A stretch of DNA of 64,000 nt, from contig NZ_JAUSYZ010000001.1 in the NCBI RefSeq assembly GCF_030817195.1, positions 4,464,001-4,528,000 of the forward strand, read 5' to 3'. The position numbers and the translations under genes are program-made. This document shows positions 25,242 through 33,248 of this stretch, piece by piece; positions within the stretch are counted from its first letter, which is position 1; each line of letters opens with the position of its first letter. Source of the stretch: Arthrobacter globiformis. Its GTDB lineage: Bacteria > Actinomycetota > Actinomycetes > Actinomycetales > Micrococcaceae. Below the pieces are notes generated by a model, which ran no database searches, was not told where the DNA came from, and saw nothing but the letters and a program-made list of their open reading frames with translations.

Positions 25242-25478
25242 CTAAAACGCGTCCGCGTGCTCCAGCTCGGGCAGGACAACCAAGGGGTCCCCGGCAAAAT
25301 GCACCCTGCGTGAAGACAGCCCGTCGTTCCAGGCGAACAAGACGGACCCATCAAGGGGCACGCCGCCGGCCCGGGCGGGGCGGCCCGGTTTTCGAACCTT
25401 CGCCTCCGCCCCCGGGGTCAGCATCCCCCGCACCGGCGGAAGGGCGGCGTCGTGATCATTGCCAGCGTTCGCGTCCAT
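25242..25478 (-). CDS. Small hypothetical protein
   Basis: A 78-residue frame with coding-like base use, ending VVLPELEHADAF. Its core (GSVLFAWNDGLSSRRVHFAG) looks like a folded beta segment rather than a random frame. There is no recognised domain. The ribosome site is weak (GGAGC about 16 bases upstream), so the start could be further in. Confidence is moderate. Confidence 0.4.
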   Translation of the reverse strand: MDANAGNDHDAALPPVRGMLTPGAEAKVRKPGRPARAGGVPLDGSVLFAWNDGLSSRRVHFAGDPLVVLPELEHADAF

Positions 25479-26033
25479 GCATCAATGGAACCAGCTCCGG
25501 GTGAACACCCCGTGAACGTGGCCTGTGCAACACGCCGTGTCAGATCACGCGCAGCTTAGTGGGAGTTTTGCCGGGTCCGGTGCGTGAGGGGGGAATGCGG
25601 CCGGACCCGGCTGTTCCGAGGGTTCGGGCGCGGATTCCGTCTCCGTCAGGACGCTGTCAGTATTGTCCGCTGACATGGGGAAATAGCTGGGGCACCTTGG
25701 GGCGTTCACCGGCAGACCCCCCGTTTCCCCGTGAGGGCCCAAGGGAACTCCAAAGTTCTTCCAAGAACGAAGGCGGACACTTTATCCGGGGCCGGCGGCG
25801 GTGGCCCTGGTCCACCCTCCGGGACCTGGCTGCCTAACCCAGCCCGCCGCCGGACCCGCAACAATCAGCCGCTGCTGGCCAAGTGGTACCGCGTCAACGC
25901 ATCCCGGCTCGGGGCGAGCGCGATAGCACTGCCGGACCAAGCAGGATCGTACATTTGAAGGACAAACCTACGCGCGGGTAACTTTCTGTACGGGGCCCCA
26001 TCCTATTCCCCCATGCGGATGGTCGTCCCCGGG
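25479..26033. other. Intergenic region with a GC-rich hairpin
   Basis: About 555 bases without a convincing gene. GCCGGGTCCGG (25570-25580) pairs perfectly with 25601-25611 across a 20-base loop. The remainder has short frames with poor codon use. No RNA gene was identified, though a transcript ending at the 26034 terminator is possible. Confidence 0.45.
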
Positions 26034-26072
26034 AAGCCCCGCATCGCCTTCACAAATGGTGCGGGGCTTTTT
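26034..26072 (+). terminator. Strong intrinsic terminator
   Basis: AAGCCCCGCA (26034-26043) pairs with TGCGGGGCTT (26060-26069) across a 16-base loop and runs into five T. Nothing protein-coding precedes it on the plus strand, so it may end an unannotated small RNA. It also shows that the response regulator cannot start at the earlier in-frame ATG 26013. Confidence 0.8.
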
Positions 26073-26144
26073 CGTGCCCAGGCCCTGCACTTCTTGAGGT
26101 TTGCGCCCTACACTGTGCACACCTACTACAGGCCGGGGGGCACG

Positions 26145-26546
26145 TTGGGTACACGGGGGCTTTGCCTGGTCATCGAGGATGACCAGGATATTCGCGATCT
26201 GCTCACACTGATCCTGGCGCGGATCGGGTTTGACGTTCATGCAGTCGGCAACGGCGTTGAGGGGGTGGCCGCGGCGTGGGAGCACCACCCAGCTCTGGTG
26301 ACCGTTGACCTGAACCTGCCAGACATGGACGGCCTGGACGTGGCCCGGCATATCCGGGCGCGCTCTGAGGCGCCAATGCTGTTCATCACCGCCCGGGCCG
26401 AGCTCGACGACGAAATGGCCGGCTTGGCGTCCGGAGCCGCTGCGTATTTGATCAAGCCATTCCGCCCACGGCAGCTCACTGAGACAGTCAACAAACTCTG
26501 CCCCGTGGGCCCGCTGACGGCCCACGGCCTCGAGTCGCGCGCCTGA
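26145..26546 (+). CDS. Receiver-only response regulator
   Basis: A 133-residue single receiver domain. Acidic residues at IEDDQD, the phosphoacceptor Asp55 in VTVDLNLPDMDG, Thr82 in FITARAE and Lys104 in YLIKPF are all present. There is no output domain, so it acts by phosphotransfer or protein binding. TTG 26145 is chosen because a terminator hairpin occupies 26034-26072, and GGGGGG lies about five bases upstream. No cognate kinase is adjacent; a sensor kinase starts at 62836. Confidence 0.82.
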   Translation: MGTRGLCLVIEDDQDIRDLLTLILARIGFDVHAVGNGVEGVAAAWEHHPALVTVDLNLPDMDGLDVARHIRARSEAPMLFITARAELDDEMAGLASGAAAYLIKPFRPRQLTETVNKLCPVGPLTAHGLESRA

Positions 26547-26870
26547 ACGCGCCTGAGCGGACCTCGCGCCCGGCCGTGGGCCGCGCACCCAACCCGCCGG
26601 CCAACATCAGCAGCGGGCCGCCGGGCCGACGTCGTTCTTTCCTGTCCCCGCGTCCTATATCCGCAGGTGGCACTTCGGTTCCATAATGTCCCCGTATAAC
26701 TTCGGGGACCCTCGCGCCCGGCGATGCTGCCGGGGTGCCAAGGAGTCCCAGGTGGCCGCCCCGGGTGTCGGCGAAATGGGCGGCGACGCGGCCCGGGCAC
26801 GGACGGCCAGTCCGTTCCCGGCACCGAACAGGGGGACCATCGCCATCAACTCAATGAGGAGTGAACTGTC
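26547..26870. other. Intergenic region upstream of VOC gene
   Basis: 324 bases. A small hairpin GTCCCCG/CGGGGAC at 26698-26719 is the only structure noticed. No convincing coding frame. Confidence 0.4.
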
Positions 26871-27248
26871 ATGCTCAGAGACACAGAAGTCGCGGCTGTC
26901 CTTCCGGCGAAGGACGTGAACAGGGCGAAGGATTTTTACCGGGACAAGCTGGGACTGGAGCCCATGGAACCCGGGGACGACAACCTGATGTTCCAGTGCG
27001 GCAACGGGACGAGGTTCCTGCTGTACCAGACTGACAACGCGGGCACCGCAAGAAACACCCAGATGGGCTGGGTGACGGACGACGTCGAGCGGGACGTTCA
27101 GGACTTGCGGAGCCGCGGCGTCGTGTTCGAAGAATACGATTTTCCGGGACTGAAGACCGAGAACGGCATTGCCACCTCGGACGCGGGCAAGGCCGCCTGG
27201 TTCCTGGACAGTGAGGGCAATATTCTGAGCCTCTTCGAACGCCCGTAG
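26871..27248 (+). CDS. VOC family protein
   Basis: A 125-residue VOC protein with VAAVLPAKDVNRAKDFYRDK and WFLDSEGNILSLFERP. It is closest in pattern to the small glyoxalase/bleomycin-resistance-like proteins that are common in actinobacteria; the substrate is unknown. GAGGAG lies about nine bases before ATG 26871. It stands alone, followed by a clear terminator. Confidence 0.9.
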   Translation: MLRDTEVAAVLPAKDVNRAKDFYRDKLGLEPMEPGDDNLMFQCGNGTRFLLYQTDNAGTARNTQMGWVTDDVERDVQDLRSRGVVFEEYDFPGLKTENGIATSDAGKAAWFLDSEGNILSLFERP

Positions 27249-27267
27249 CTCCGGAACAGTATTAACC

Positions 27268-27305
27268 GGAAAGGGGTCGGAACCACGCTGTTCCGGCCCC
27301 TTTCC
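27268..27305 (+). terminator. Intrinsic terminator after VOC gene
   Basis: GGAAAGGGGTCGGAAC pairs with GTTCCGGCCCCTTTCC (one G:T pair) around a six-base loop, 19 bases after the stop. Confidence 0.8.
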
Positions 27306-27470
27306 GTCTATTCCGCGGCCCCCGGCCAGTGGTATCCAGCTGCTCCGCGGCGCTCCGGCCCCTCTGCGCGAACCAGGGCAGAGGGCCCCCAATGGAGAGG
27401 ATTGAAGAAACTATGAATTCATCAATTCCTCAATCACGAGTCTGACCCAGCGCTGACCGCCCGTCAACCA

Positions 27471-27959
27471 CTAATCCTTAGTGCGCGAAACGTAGGAGCG
27501 GGCGCTACTCTCCAATGACTCCCCCAGTACCGCCGCGGAGTCATCCGCCATGCTCCCCATATCAAGGGGCACGTCATCAAGGGGCACGTCATCAAGGGGC
27601 ACGGAATCTGCGCCAGGCACGCCGACGCCGGAAAGACCGCCCGCGCCGGCCGTGGTCCGAGCGTCTAGCACCGACCCGGCGGCGGCGAGCAGGTCAGCAA
27701 TCTGGGGAAAAGACAACCAGTACTGCAGCCTGCCCTCCGAACGGCGCCCAGTTACAAGGTGCTGGGCACGCAACTGCGACAGTTGCCCCGCCAGGTGCGA
27801 CGGCTTCAGTCCGGTGGCCGAACAGAGCTCCGTCACCGACGCTGGCCCTGCCGTGAGCACATCCAAGACCCTGACGCGGGCGGGATGCGCCAGCGCCTTG
27901 AACAACTCCGCCTCAGCGGCCGCGGCCCGTTCGGCGGATCCAGTCAGACCGAGCACCAT
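27471..27959 (-). CDS. ArsR-type winged-helix regulator
   Basis: A 162-residue protein. The winged helix (about 10-95) shows ELFKALAHPARVRVLDVLTA and GLKPSHLAGQLSQLRAQHLV, standard ArsR features without the metal-binding Cys pair. The tail is low in complexity and contains VPLDD three times, encoded by a 15-base tandem repeat at 27561-27603. ATG 27959 is listed, but GTG 27956 has better spacing to AGGAG. A 24-base tandem duplication lies just upstream and would be in the leader. The target is unknown; the signal is probably not a metal. Confidence 0.8.
   Translation of the reverse strand: MVLGLTGSAERAAAAEAELFKALAHPARVRVLDVLTAGPASVTELCSATGLKPSHLAGQLSQLRAQHLVTGRRSEGRLQYWLSFPQIADLLAAAGSVLDARTTAGAGGLSGVGVPGADSVPLDDVPLDDVPLDMGSMADDSAAVLGESLESSARSYVSRTKD
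27561..27603. repeat. 15-bp tandem repeat inside ArsR-like gene
   Basis: ATCAAGGGGCACGTC occurs nearly three times in a row and encodes repeated VPLDD on the minus strand. It keeps the reading frame. Confidence 0.85.
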
Positions 27960-27968
27960 CGCTCCTAT

Positions 27969-28016
27969 CTCAGGAAATACGTCCTTGTAAGTCTGAGGAA
28001 ACACGTCCTTGTAAGC
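27969..28016. repeat. 24-bp tandem duplication upstream of ArsR-like gene
   Basis: Two 24-base units (27969-27992 and 27993-28016), 21 of 24 bases alike, each with AGGAAA-ACGTCCTTGTAAG on the plus strand. They sit directly before the regulator start and could be duplicated operators; if translation began at TTG 28034 they would encode YKDVFPQT/YKDVFPEI. Confidence 0.7.
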
Positions 28017-28083
28017 GATTATCCTCTCGCACAATGATTACTGAAGCTCGTATTTTCTCGGTCAGTGCCTTCCGCTTCGGGCC

Positions 28084-28107
28084 GCTGCATATATAGCTGC
28101 ATATATA
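28084..28107. repeat. 12-bp direct repeat, AT-rich
   Basis: GCTGCATATATA occurs twice in tandem in the divergent region between the ArsR-like and the GAF-ANTAR genes. Its AT-rich nature in this high-GC DNA suggests a promoter or regulator site. Confidence 0.6.
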
Positions 28108-28222
28108 AACCGCGCACCCCTCGCGGCGCGCGGCTTCCGCTGAAATAATCGTCCTAATACGTTCGACACCGCGGCCTGCCACCTGGACGGCACTCAGCGG
28201 CCCAGGAAAGGAACGAACGCGC

Positions 28223-28327
28223 ATGCCTCCTTCAGCAGACTCCACCATTGCACGGCCCGAAATCCTGCCGCCGAGGCGGCCCGCCCGCCGCGGGCCCTCC
28301 CGGCGCCGAGTGCCAGCCAGGTCCTGA
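28223..28327 (+). CDS. Putative 34-residue leader ORF
   Basis: ATG 28223 follows AGGAAAGGAACG and the frame ends at TGA 28325-28327, overlapping the GAF-ANTAR start as TGATG. The product is Pro/Arg-rich (EILPPRRPARRGPSRRR). The overlap suggests that translation of this short frame may couple to the downstream gene, which lacks its own strong ribosome site. It could instead be the displaced N-terminus of that gene after a frameshift. Confidence 0.35.
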   Translation: MPPSADSTIARPEILPPRRPARRGPSRRRVPARS

Positions 28328-29040
28328 TGCAAGCCAACCTGCCCCTCGCCGACGAGCTGGCGGCGCTGACCGTCCGGATCGCCGATCTTTTGCTGACCCA
28401 CGAAACCGTCGACGAAGCAGTTTCCGCGCTCGCCCATGCCCTGAAGGAAGCCATCCCGGGGACCTGGGGTGCGGGAGTCAGCCTGATGGATACGCGCGGC
28501 CGGCGCACCAGCACGGCTTCCACTGATCCGGACGTCATGCAGGCAGACCAGCTCCAGTACGACCTTCGACAGGGCCCCTGCCTGACTGCCTGGGCCCAGC
28601 AGGCAACCGTTACGGTCGGGGACAGCCGTACCGACCACCGCTGGCCCGCCTGGAGCCGTGCAATCGCCGACCTGCCGCTACGCTCGGTGGTCAGCACGCC
28701 GCTGTCCACTCCCGACGGCGCCATCGGCGCCCTGAAGGTTTACTCCCCCGTTCCCGACGGCTTCGATCCTAAAGCCATCCGCCTCATTGAACTCCTGGCG
28801 CGCCCTGCTGCGCTGATGCTTGCCAACGCCCAGGCCCGCGACGCAGCGGAGCGCCTCAGCGACGGGCTCATCAGCGCGCTCGGAGCCCGCGATGCCATTG
28901 GAACGGCGACGGGGATCATCATGGAGCGCCACCACGTCAGCCGCGACCAGGCGCTGGCCACGCTCATCAGCGCCTCCCGGCGCCGCAACGAACCCCTGAA
29001 CCAACTCGCCCAGGACATCATCGACGGCGGCGAGGTGTAA
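28327..29040 (+). CDS. GAF-ANTAR RNA-binding regulator (1 of 4)
   Basis: A 237-residue protein. The GAF domain (about 15-165) includes TASTDPDVMQADQLQYDLRQ and GPCLTAWAQQ, and the ANTAR domain (about 178-232) includes ARDAIGTATGIIMERHHVSR. ANTAR domains bind paired RNA hairpins and prevent transcription termination when activated; the GAF domain is the probable sensor. It is most like the copy at 35059, sharing QADQLQYDL, GPCLTAWA and IGALKVY. ATG 28327 overlaps the stop of a short upstream frame. Confidence 0.92.
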   Translation: MQANLPLADELAALTVRIADLLLTHETVDEAVSALAHALKEAIPGTWGAGVSLMDTRGRRTSTASTDPDVMQADQLQYDLRQGPCLTAWAQQATVTVGDSRTDHRWPAWSRAIADLPLRSVVSTPLSTPDGAIGALKVYSPVPDGFDPKAIRLIELLARPAALMLANAQARDAAERLSDGLISALGARDAIGTATGIIMERHHVSRDQALATLISASRRRNEPLNQLAQDIIDGGEV

Positions 29041-29263
29041 CCGGCCGTCACAAAACTGCCTCCGCACTGGCCGCAGCGGCCCGCGTATTAGGGGGTGCCG
29101 GCGTCGTCCATTCCCTCACTCCGCACGCCCGGGAGTGACACAATCCGGATCGGACTACACCAATCGCCTTCCCCGCGCAACTTTGGCACGCGCAACGTTT
29201 CCAAGGAAAATAGCGAGTCAGCACACAATGCACCGCCCCGCTCACTTCAGGAGACAGAGAACC

Positions 29264-29419
29264 ATGACTAACACCATCGCCCCGGGCGCCGGGTTGAACG
29301 CCGCCCCGATTGCAGCCATGACCGCTTTGGACGACCTGGACCTTACGCCGCAGGGACTGTCCGATGCGCCGGCGAGTGAGCTGGATCCGGACACGCTGGT
29401 GCACCCTGGCGCCAGCTAA
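29264..29419 (+). CDS. 51-residue hypothetical peptide
   Basis: A short Ala/Pro/Leu/Asp-rich frame starting at ATG 29264, with AGGAG nine bases upstream and strong GC3. It reads MTNTIAPGAGLNAAPIAAMT then ALDDLDLTPQGLSDAPASEL. No membrane segment, Cys or known domain. The good ribosome site supports a real small protein. It ends six bases from the convergent selO gene. Confidence 0.55.
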   Translation: MTNTIAPGAGLNAAPIAAMTALDDLDLTPQGLSDAPASELDPDTLVHPGAS

Positions 29420-29424
29420 CCCAC

Positions 29425-30888
29425 TCAGGTTCCGCAGAAGGTCCTGTAGGGGCCAAAGCTTTCCGGCGCAGCCTCTGCATAACGTTCGGCGCCGGGACGC
29501 TCGTGATACGGGTCCGTCACCGCTTCGAGCAACCGCCGGAGCGGCTCAAGGTCGCCATTCGTCGCAGCGTCCAGTGCCTCCTCAACAAGGTGGTTGCGGG
29601 GCACATACGCCGGGTTGACCCGGTCCATCATCTCCGCATCCGGATTCAGGGCCTGCCAGCGTCTGGCCCACGCCAGGAAGGCGTCCGGTTCGGGGAACAA
29701 GTTTCGCGCGGACTCATCCTTGCCGCGGACTGCCGCGCCCAGACGCCGGAAGAACGACGTGTAATCGACGCGCCACTCCTGCAGAAGCCCGAGCAGTTCG
29801 TCAATCAACGGCGAAGCGAGGTCGTCGGCACTGCTGCTGTCCAGCCCGAGCTTCGCCTTCATGCCGGCCAGCCAGGCAGCGCTGTACTGCTGGCGGAAAG
29901 CGCCGAGCGCATCCTGCGCCAGCGCGACGGCGCGCTCCTCGTCGTCGTCGAACAGCGGAAGGAGCGCCTCCGCCAGCCGGGTCAGGTTCCACTCCGCAAC
30001 CACCGGCTGGTTCGCGTAGGCGTAGCGTCCGTTCTCATCGATCGAACTGTAGACCGTTGCCGGGTCGAATGCGTCCATGAAGGCGCAGGGTCCATAGTCG
30101 ATGGTCTCCCCCGAGATGGCCATGTTGTCCGTGTTCATGACACCGTGGATGAAGCCCACCAGCATCCACTGAGCAACCAGGGAGGCCTGGGCGGCGGTCA
30201 CGGCCTCGAACATGGCGAGATACGGATTGGCCGCCTCCGCCGCATCCGGATAGTGGCGGGCGATCGCATGATCGGCAAGGCGGCGCAGGAGTCCGACGTC
30301 GCCGGCGACCCGGGCATACTGGAAACTCCCCACACGCAGATGGCTGCTCGCGACGCGCGTGAGAACCGCCCCTGGCAGCACCGTCTCCCGCTGGACGGAA
30401 CGCTCGGTGGCCACCACTGCGAGGGACCGCGTGGTCGGGATGCCCAGGGCGTGCATGGCCTCGCTCACCACATACTCTCGCAGCATCGGCCCCACGACGG
30501 CGAAGCCGTCACCTCCCCGCGCGAACGGAGTGCGGCCGGAGCCTTTCAGATGGATGTCGCGAAGGCGGCCGTCGACGTCGAGAATCTCACCGAGCAGGAG
30601 CGCACGACCATCGCCTAGCCTCGGCGCAAACCAGCCAAACTGATGGCCGGAGTATGCCTGCGCAACGGGCGTGGCGCCGTCGGGCACTGCATTGCCGATC
30701 AGCAGAGGGAGTCCTTCCGGACTCCCCAGGAAGTCCGGGTCCAAGCCCAACTCGGCGGCCAGCGGCTCGTTCAGGACCAGCAGCCGCGGATCAGGGACCT
30801 CCTCTGCCTTCCAGGGAATGGCCATCTCGGAGAGCTCGGTGGCGAAGCGGCTTTCAAAGGCGACGGTTGATGCTTCTGTGGCGCTCAT
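29425..30888 (-). CDS. selO: Protein adenylyltransferase SelO
   Basis: A 487-residue pseudokinase-fold enzyme (YdiU/UPF0061). Hallmarks are YSGHQFGWFAPRLGDGRA, LKGSGRTPFARGGDG (inverted ATP-binding elements), FIHGVMNTDNMAISGETIDY and GPCAFMDAF. SelO transfers AMP to Ser, Thr or Tyr of target proteins, often in redox stress. The C-terminus ends FCGT: the conserved selenocysteine of some homologues is Cys here. Length is typical. It sits between GAF-ANTAR regulators and ends close to a convergent small gene. Confidence 0.95.
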   Translation of the reverse strand: MSATEASTVAFESRFATELSEMAIPWKAEEVPDPRLLVLNEPLAAELGLDPDFLGSPEGLPLLIGNAVPDGATPVAQAYSGHQFGWFAPRLGDGRALLLGEILDVDGRLRDIHLKGSGRTPFARGGDGFAVVGPMLREYVVSEAMHALGIPTTRSLAVVATERSVQRETVLPGAVLTRVASSHLRVGSFQYARVAGDVGLLRRLADHAIARHYPDAAEAANPYLAMFEAVTAAQASLVAQWMLVGFIHGVMNTDNMAISGETIDYGPCAFMDAFDPATVYSSIDENGRYAYANQPVVAEWNLTRLAEALLPLFDDDEERAVALAQDALGAFRQQYSAAWLAGMKAKLGLDSSSADDLASPLIDELLGLLQEWRVDYTSFFRRLGAAVRGKDESARNLFPEPDAFLAWARRWQALNPDAEMMDRVNPAYVPRNHLVEEALDAATNGDLEPLRRLLEAVTDPYHERPGAERYAEAAPESFGPYRTFCGT

Positions 30889-30920
30889 ATTTCAAGAATA
30901 AGGCGATGCCGACAGTCAGC

Positions 30921-31667
30921 TCATTCATCGAAGTAGGTGGATACCGCAGAACCACTGCAGACCGAGGCGACGACTGAGGCAGCGACGTCACGCAGCTTCA
31001 CGTTCCTCAGGCTCGAGGCCGTTTTCAGGACCTGCAGGGCGGCCTCCTGGCCGCATCTGTTCTCAGCCATGATGATTCCGGTGGCAACGTCGATTGCGGT
31101 GCGCGACTGCATGGCCGCAGTCAGGTCGTTTCGTGCCTCAGTCAACTGGGCAATGCGGAGGGCAAGCCGAAGGCTCTTGGAGGCCTGCGCTGCGAATTCT
31201 TCGGTGCCGGTGATGTCCTCCCCGCTGAACGCATGCGGCCGGGGCGAAAAGAGGTTGAGCGCGGCCCGGGTTTCGCCCTCCAGCGCCAGCGGCACCGCAA
31301 GGATTGAACCCACACCGTGCCCGCCCACGGCCGACATGTACGCCGGCCAGCGAGATTCGGAGTCTACATCCGGCACATGGACTGTGGACATTTCCTGCAT
31401 GGCAGCCAGGCAGGGACCTTCGCCAAACGCCAACTGGACTTCGTCAAGCATCCGGGCCTGCGCATCGCTGCTGGCCACCGTGGCCGATTTCTTCCTCCGC
31501 AGCACGGTAAAGGCGCACCGCACTTTGATCCCGGGCGCGGAGAAGAAATCCCCGGCGTACTCAGCCAGCTCCGCAAGGAAATCTCCGACATCAAGGCTCT
31601 CCAGCACCAGTTCCTGGAGCCGCCCCGCGACGTCCTCACGGTCCCACGCGCGGGCTTGATCGCTCAT
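30921..31667 (-). CDS. GAF-ANTAR RNA-binding regulator (2 of 4)
   Basis: A 248-residue protein with GAF (about 20-170; VASSDAQARMLDEVQLAFGE, GPCLAAMQEM) and ANTAR (about 180-238; QSRTAIDVATGIIMAENRCG). It resembles the copy at 34176 in length and layout (VASS, MDE/LDE, GPCL). It is read on the opposite strand to the other three. It probably senses a small ligand or redox state and acts as an antiterminator. It ends 32 bases from the selO start. Confidence 0.92.
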   Translation of the reverse strand: MSDQARAWDREDVAGRLQELVLESLDVGDFLAELAEYAGDFFSAPGIKVRCAFTVLRRKKSATVASSDAQARMLDEVQLAFGEGPCLAAMQEMSTVHVPDVDSESRWPAYMSAVGGHGVGSILAVPLALEGETRAALNLFSPRPHAFSGEDITGTEEFAAQASKSLRLALRIAQLTEARNDLTAAMQSRTAIDVATGIIMAENRCGQEAALQVLKTASSLRNVKLRDVAASVVASVCSGSAVSTYFDE

Positions 31668-31832
31668 ATCAGCCTCGTTTCAACGGGCAGCTCCGCCGTT
31701 CATCCAGAGTACAAACATTCTTGGCTAGAACGCCCCTGGGTAGGCGGACGGCGCCGACCAATCTCTACTGCCAGACTACGCCTCGTAAGGCTTCCCAGCT
31801 CCGCCGGCAATTTTGCAACACATGTAGGAAGT

Positions 31833-31866
31833 GTACTTACTATCCGATGCTAATCATGCTTACTAT
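31833..31866 (+). promoter_or_regulatory. Shared promoter/operator element (copy 1)
   Basis: GTACTTA, ten bases, then CTAATCATGCTTACTAT, 51 bases before the Ala-rich protein start. The same arrangement with identical spacing occurs at 51272-51305, and a variant of the second half at 57718-57734. Confidence 0.55.
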
Positions 31867-31917
31867 TACTGAGTGCTGGTTCATCAGCAGCAGCTACCCC
31901 TCAAAGGAAAGAGAGCA

Positions 31918-32820
31918 ATGATGACCGAGAACCCATTTGGCACCGAAGCGGAAACCACGCGTCTGGGCACGACCGGCTCGGGCACCACGGGCTACGGGAC
32001 CACTGGAACGGGCACCGGCTACGACACCGCCGCCGCGGGAACCCCGGGCTACGCGGCGGCCGGCGCGGGCACCACTGACTACTCGGGCACTCCCGGATAC
32101 CAGGACGGCACATCCTCTAAGAAGGACGTGGCGAAAGACGAGGCCGCGAACGTGGCTGGCCACGCTGCCGGGGCCGCCCAGAACGTGGCCGAGACAGCCA
32201 AGGCCGAGGCCGCGAACGTCGCGTCTGAAGCCAAGAACAGCGCCCGGGATCTGCTGCACCAGGCGAAGTCGGACCTGACCAGCCAGGCCGGCAACCAGCA
32301 GGCCAAGGCCGCCGAAGGCATCCGCACCATCTCCTCGCAGCTGCGCTCCATGGCCGACGCGCCGGACCAGCAGGGCGTGGCCTCGGACCTGATCCGGCAA
32401 GCCGCAGACCGCTCCGCATCGGTCGCGTCCTGGCTGGACAACCGGGACCCGGGCTCGCTGCTGGATGAGGTGAAGTCCTTCGCACGCCAGCGCCCCGGCA
32501 CCTTCCTGCTCCTCGCGGCAGGCGCCGGCATGCTTGCCGGACGCCTTGGCCGCAGCCTGCAGGCAGGCGCCCCCGACACCGGAACCGGCGTCGGATCCAC
32601 CAGCGGCACGCTCCCGCAGTACCCCGTCCAGCCACCGGTCACGGAAAGCAGCCTCGACGCTGCCCCCCTCTATGACGCACCGCAGGCAACCCCGACCACC
32701 TACGCAGAGACCGTGTACGGCGAGCCTGCCCGTCCCGGCTTTGACGCTCCGGGTTCGGCAGGTGTTCCGCTGCGCGATCCCGAGGACCCGTATACCGAGG
32801 GTGGAGGTCGTCCCCTGTGA
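31918..32820 (+). CDS. Ala/Gly/Thr-rich envelope stress protein
   Basis: A 300-residue protein. Residues 1-75 are low in complexity (GTTGSGTTGYGTTG, then Tyr/Gly/Ala repeats). An Ala/Lys/Glu amphipathic helix region (about 75-160) recalls LEA-like proteins (KDEAANVAGHAAGAAQNVAE). One membrane helix follows (PGTFLLLAAGAGMLAGRLGR, about 197-216), with a polar tail. GGAAAGAGAG precedes ATG 31918 (a second ATG is adjacent). It is first in a three-gene operon with four-base overlaps to the next two. Role in envelope or stress protection is inferred. Confidence 0.8.
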   Translation: MMTENPFGTEAETTRLGTTGSGTTGYGTTGTGTGYDTAAAGTPGYAAAGAGTTDYSGTPGYQDGTSSKKDVAKDEAANVAGHAAGAAQNVAETAKAEAANVASEAKNSARDLLHQAKSDLTSQAGNQQAKAAEGIRTISSQLRSMADAPDQQGVASDLIRQAADRSASVASWLDNRDPGSLLDEVKSFARQRPGTFLLLAAGAGMLAGRLGRSLQAGAPDTGTGVGSTSGTLPQYPVQPPVTESSLDAAPLYDAPQATPTTYAETVYGEPARPGFDAPGSAGVPLRDPEDPYTEGGGRPL

Positions 32821-33248
32821 GCAGCCAGATCCCTGATACCCCGGAAACGGCCGCGCACGCCAAGGCCGACACCACCTCCCTCGGTGACCTCCTCGGCGAG
32901 GTTACCCGGGACCTGTCCACCCTGATCCGGCAGGAAATCGAACTCGCCAAAGCCGAACTGAAACAGTCCGGCAGCCGCGCCGGCAAGGGCGGCGGCATGC
33001 TCGCCGGCGCCGGCGTCGCCGGGCACTTCGTGCTCCTGTTCCTCTCCATCGCCCTCTGGTACGCCCTGGGCGAGCTGATGGGCCTGGGCTGGTCCGCCGT
33101 CGTCGTCGCCGTGATCTGGGGCATCATCGCCGCGATCCTCGCGTCCGTGGGCCGCAAGGAACTCAAAGCCATCAAGGGCATGCCCCAAACCGTCGAGACA
33201 GTGCAGGAAATCCCGCCTACCCTCAAACCGAACGGAGACCACCGATGA
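32817..33248 (+). CDS. Phage holin-like (PF07332-type) membrane protein
   Basis: A 143-residue protein with a soluble amphipathic start (LLGEVTRDLSTLIRQEIELA, then KAELKQSG), two membrane helices (AGVAGHFVLLFLSIALWYAL and WSAVVVAVIWGIIAAILASV) and a short basic tail. This is the widespread actinobacterial Phage_holin_3_6 family, which is not phage-derived in most genomes. GTG 32817 overlaps the previous stop (GTGA), so it is translationally coupled. Confidence 0.9.
   Translation: MSSQIPDTPETAAHAKADTTSLGDLLGEVTRDLSTLIRQEIELAKAELKQSGSRAGKGGGMLAGAGVAGHFVLLFLSIALWYALGELMGLGWSAVVVAVIWGIIAAILASVGRKELKAIKGMPQTVETVQEIPPTLKPNGDHR

Noticed and set aside
26013..26144. N-terminal extension of the response regulator from ATG 26013
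   Set aside because: A strong terminator hairpin with T-run lies inside it, and the receiver fold begins only after 26145.
32817..33248. Prophage remnant because of a holin-like gene
   Set aside because: The holin_3_6 family is a normal chromosomal gene in actinobacteria, and no other phage genes are present.
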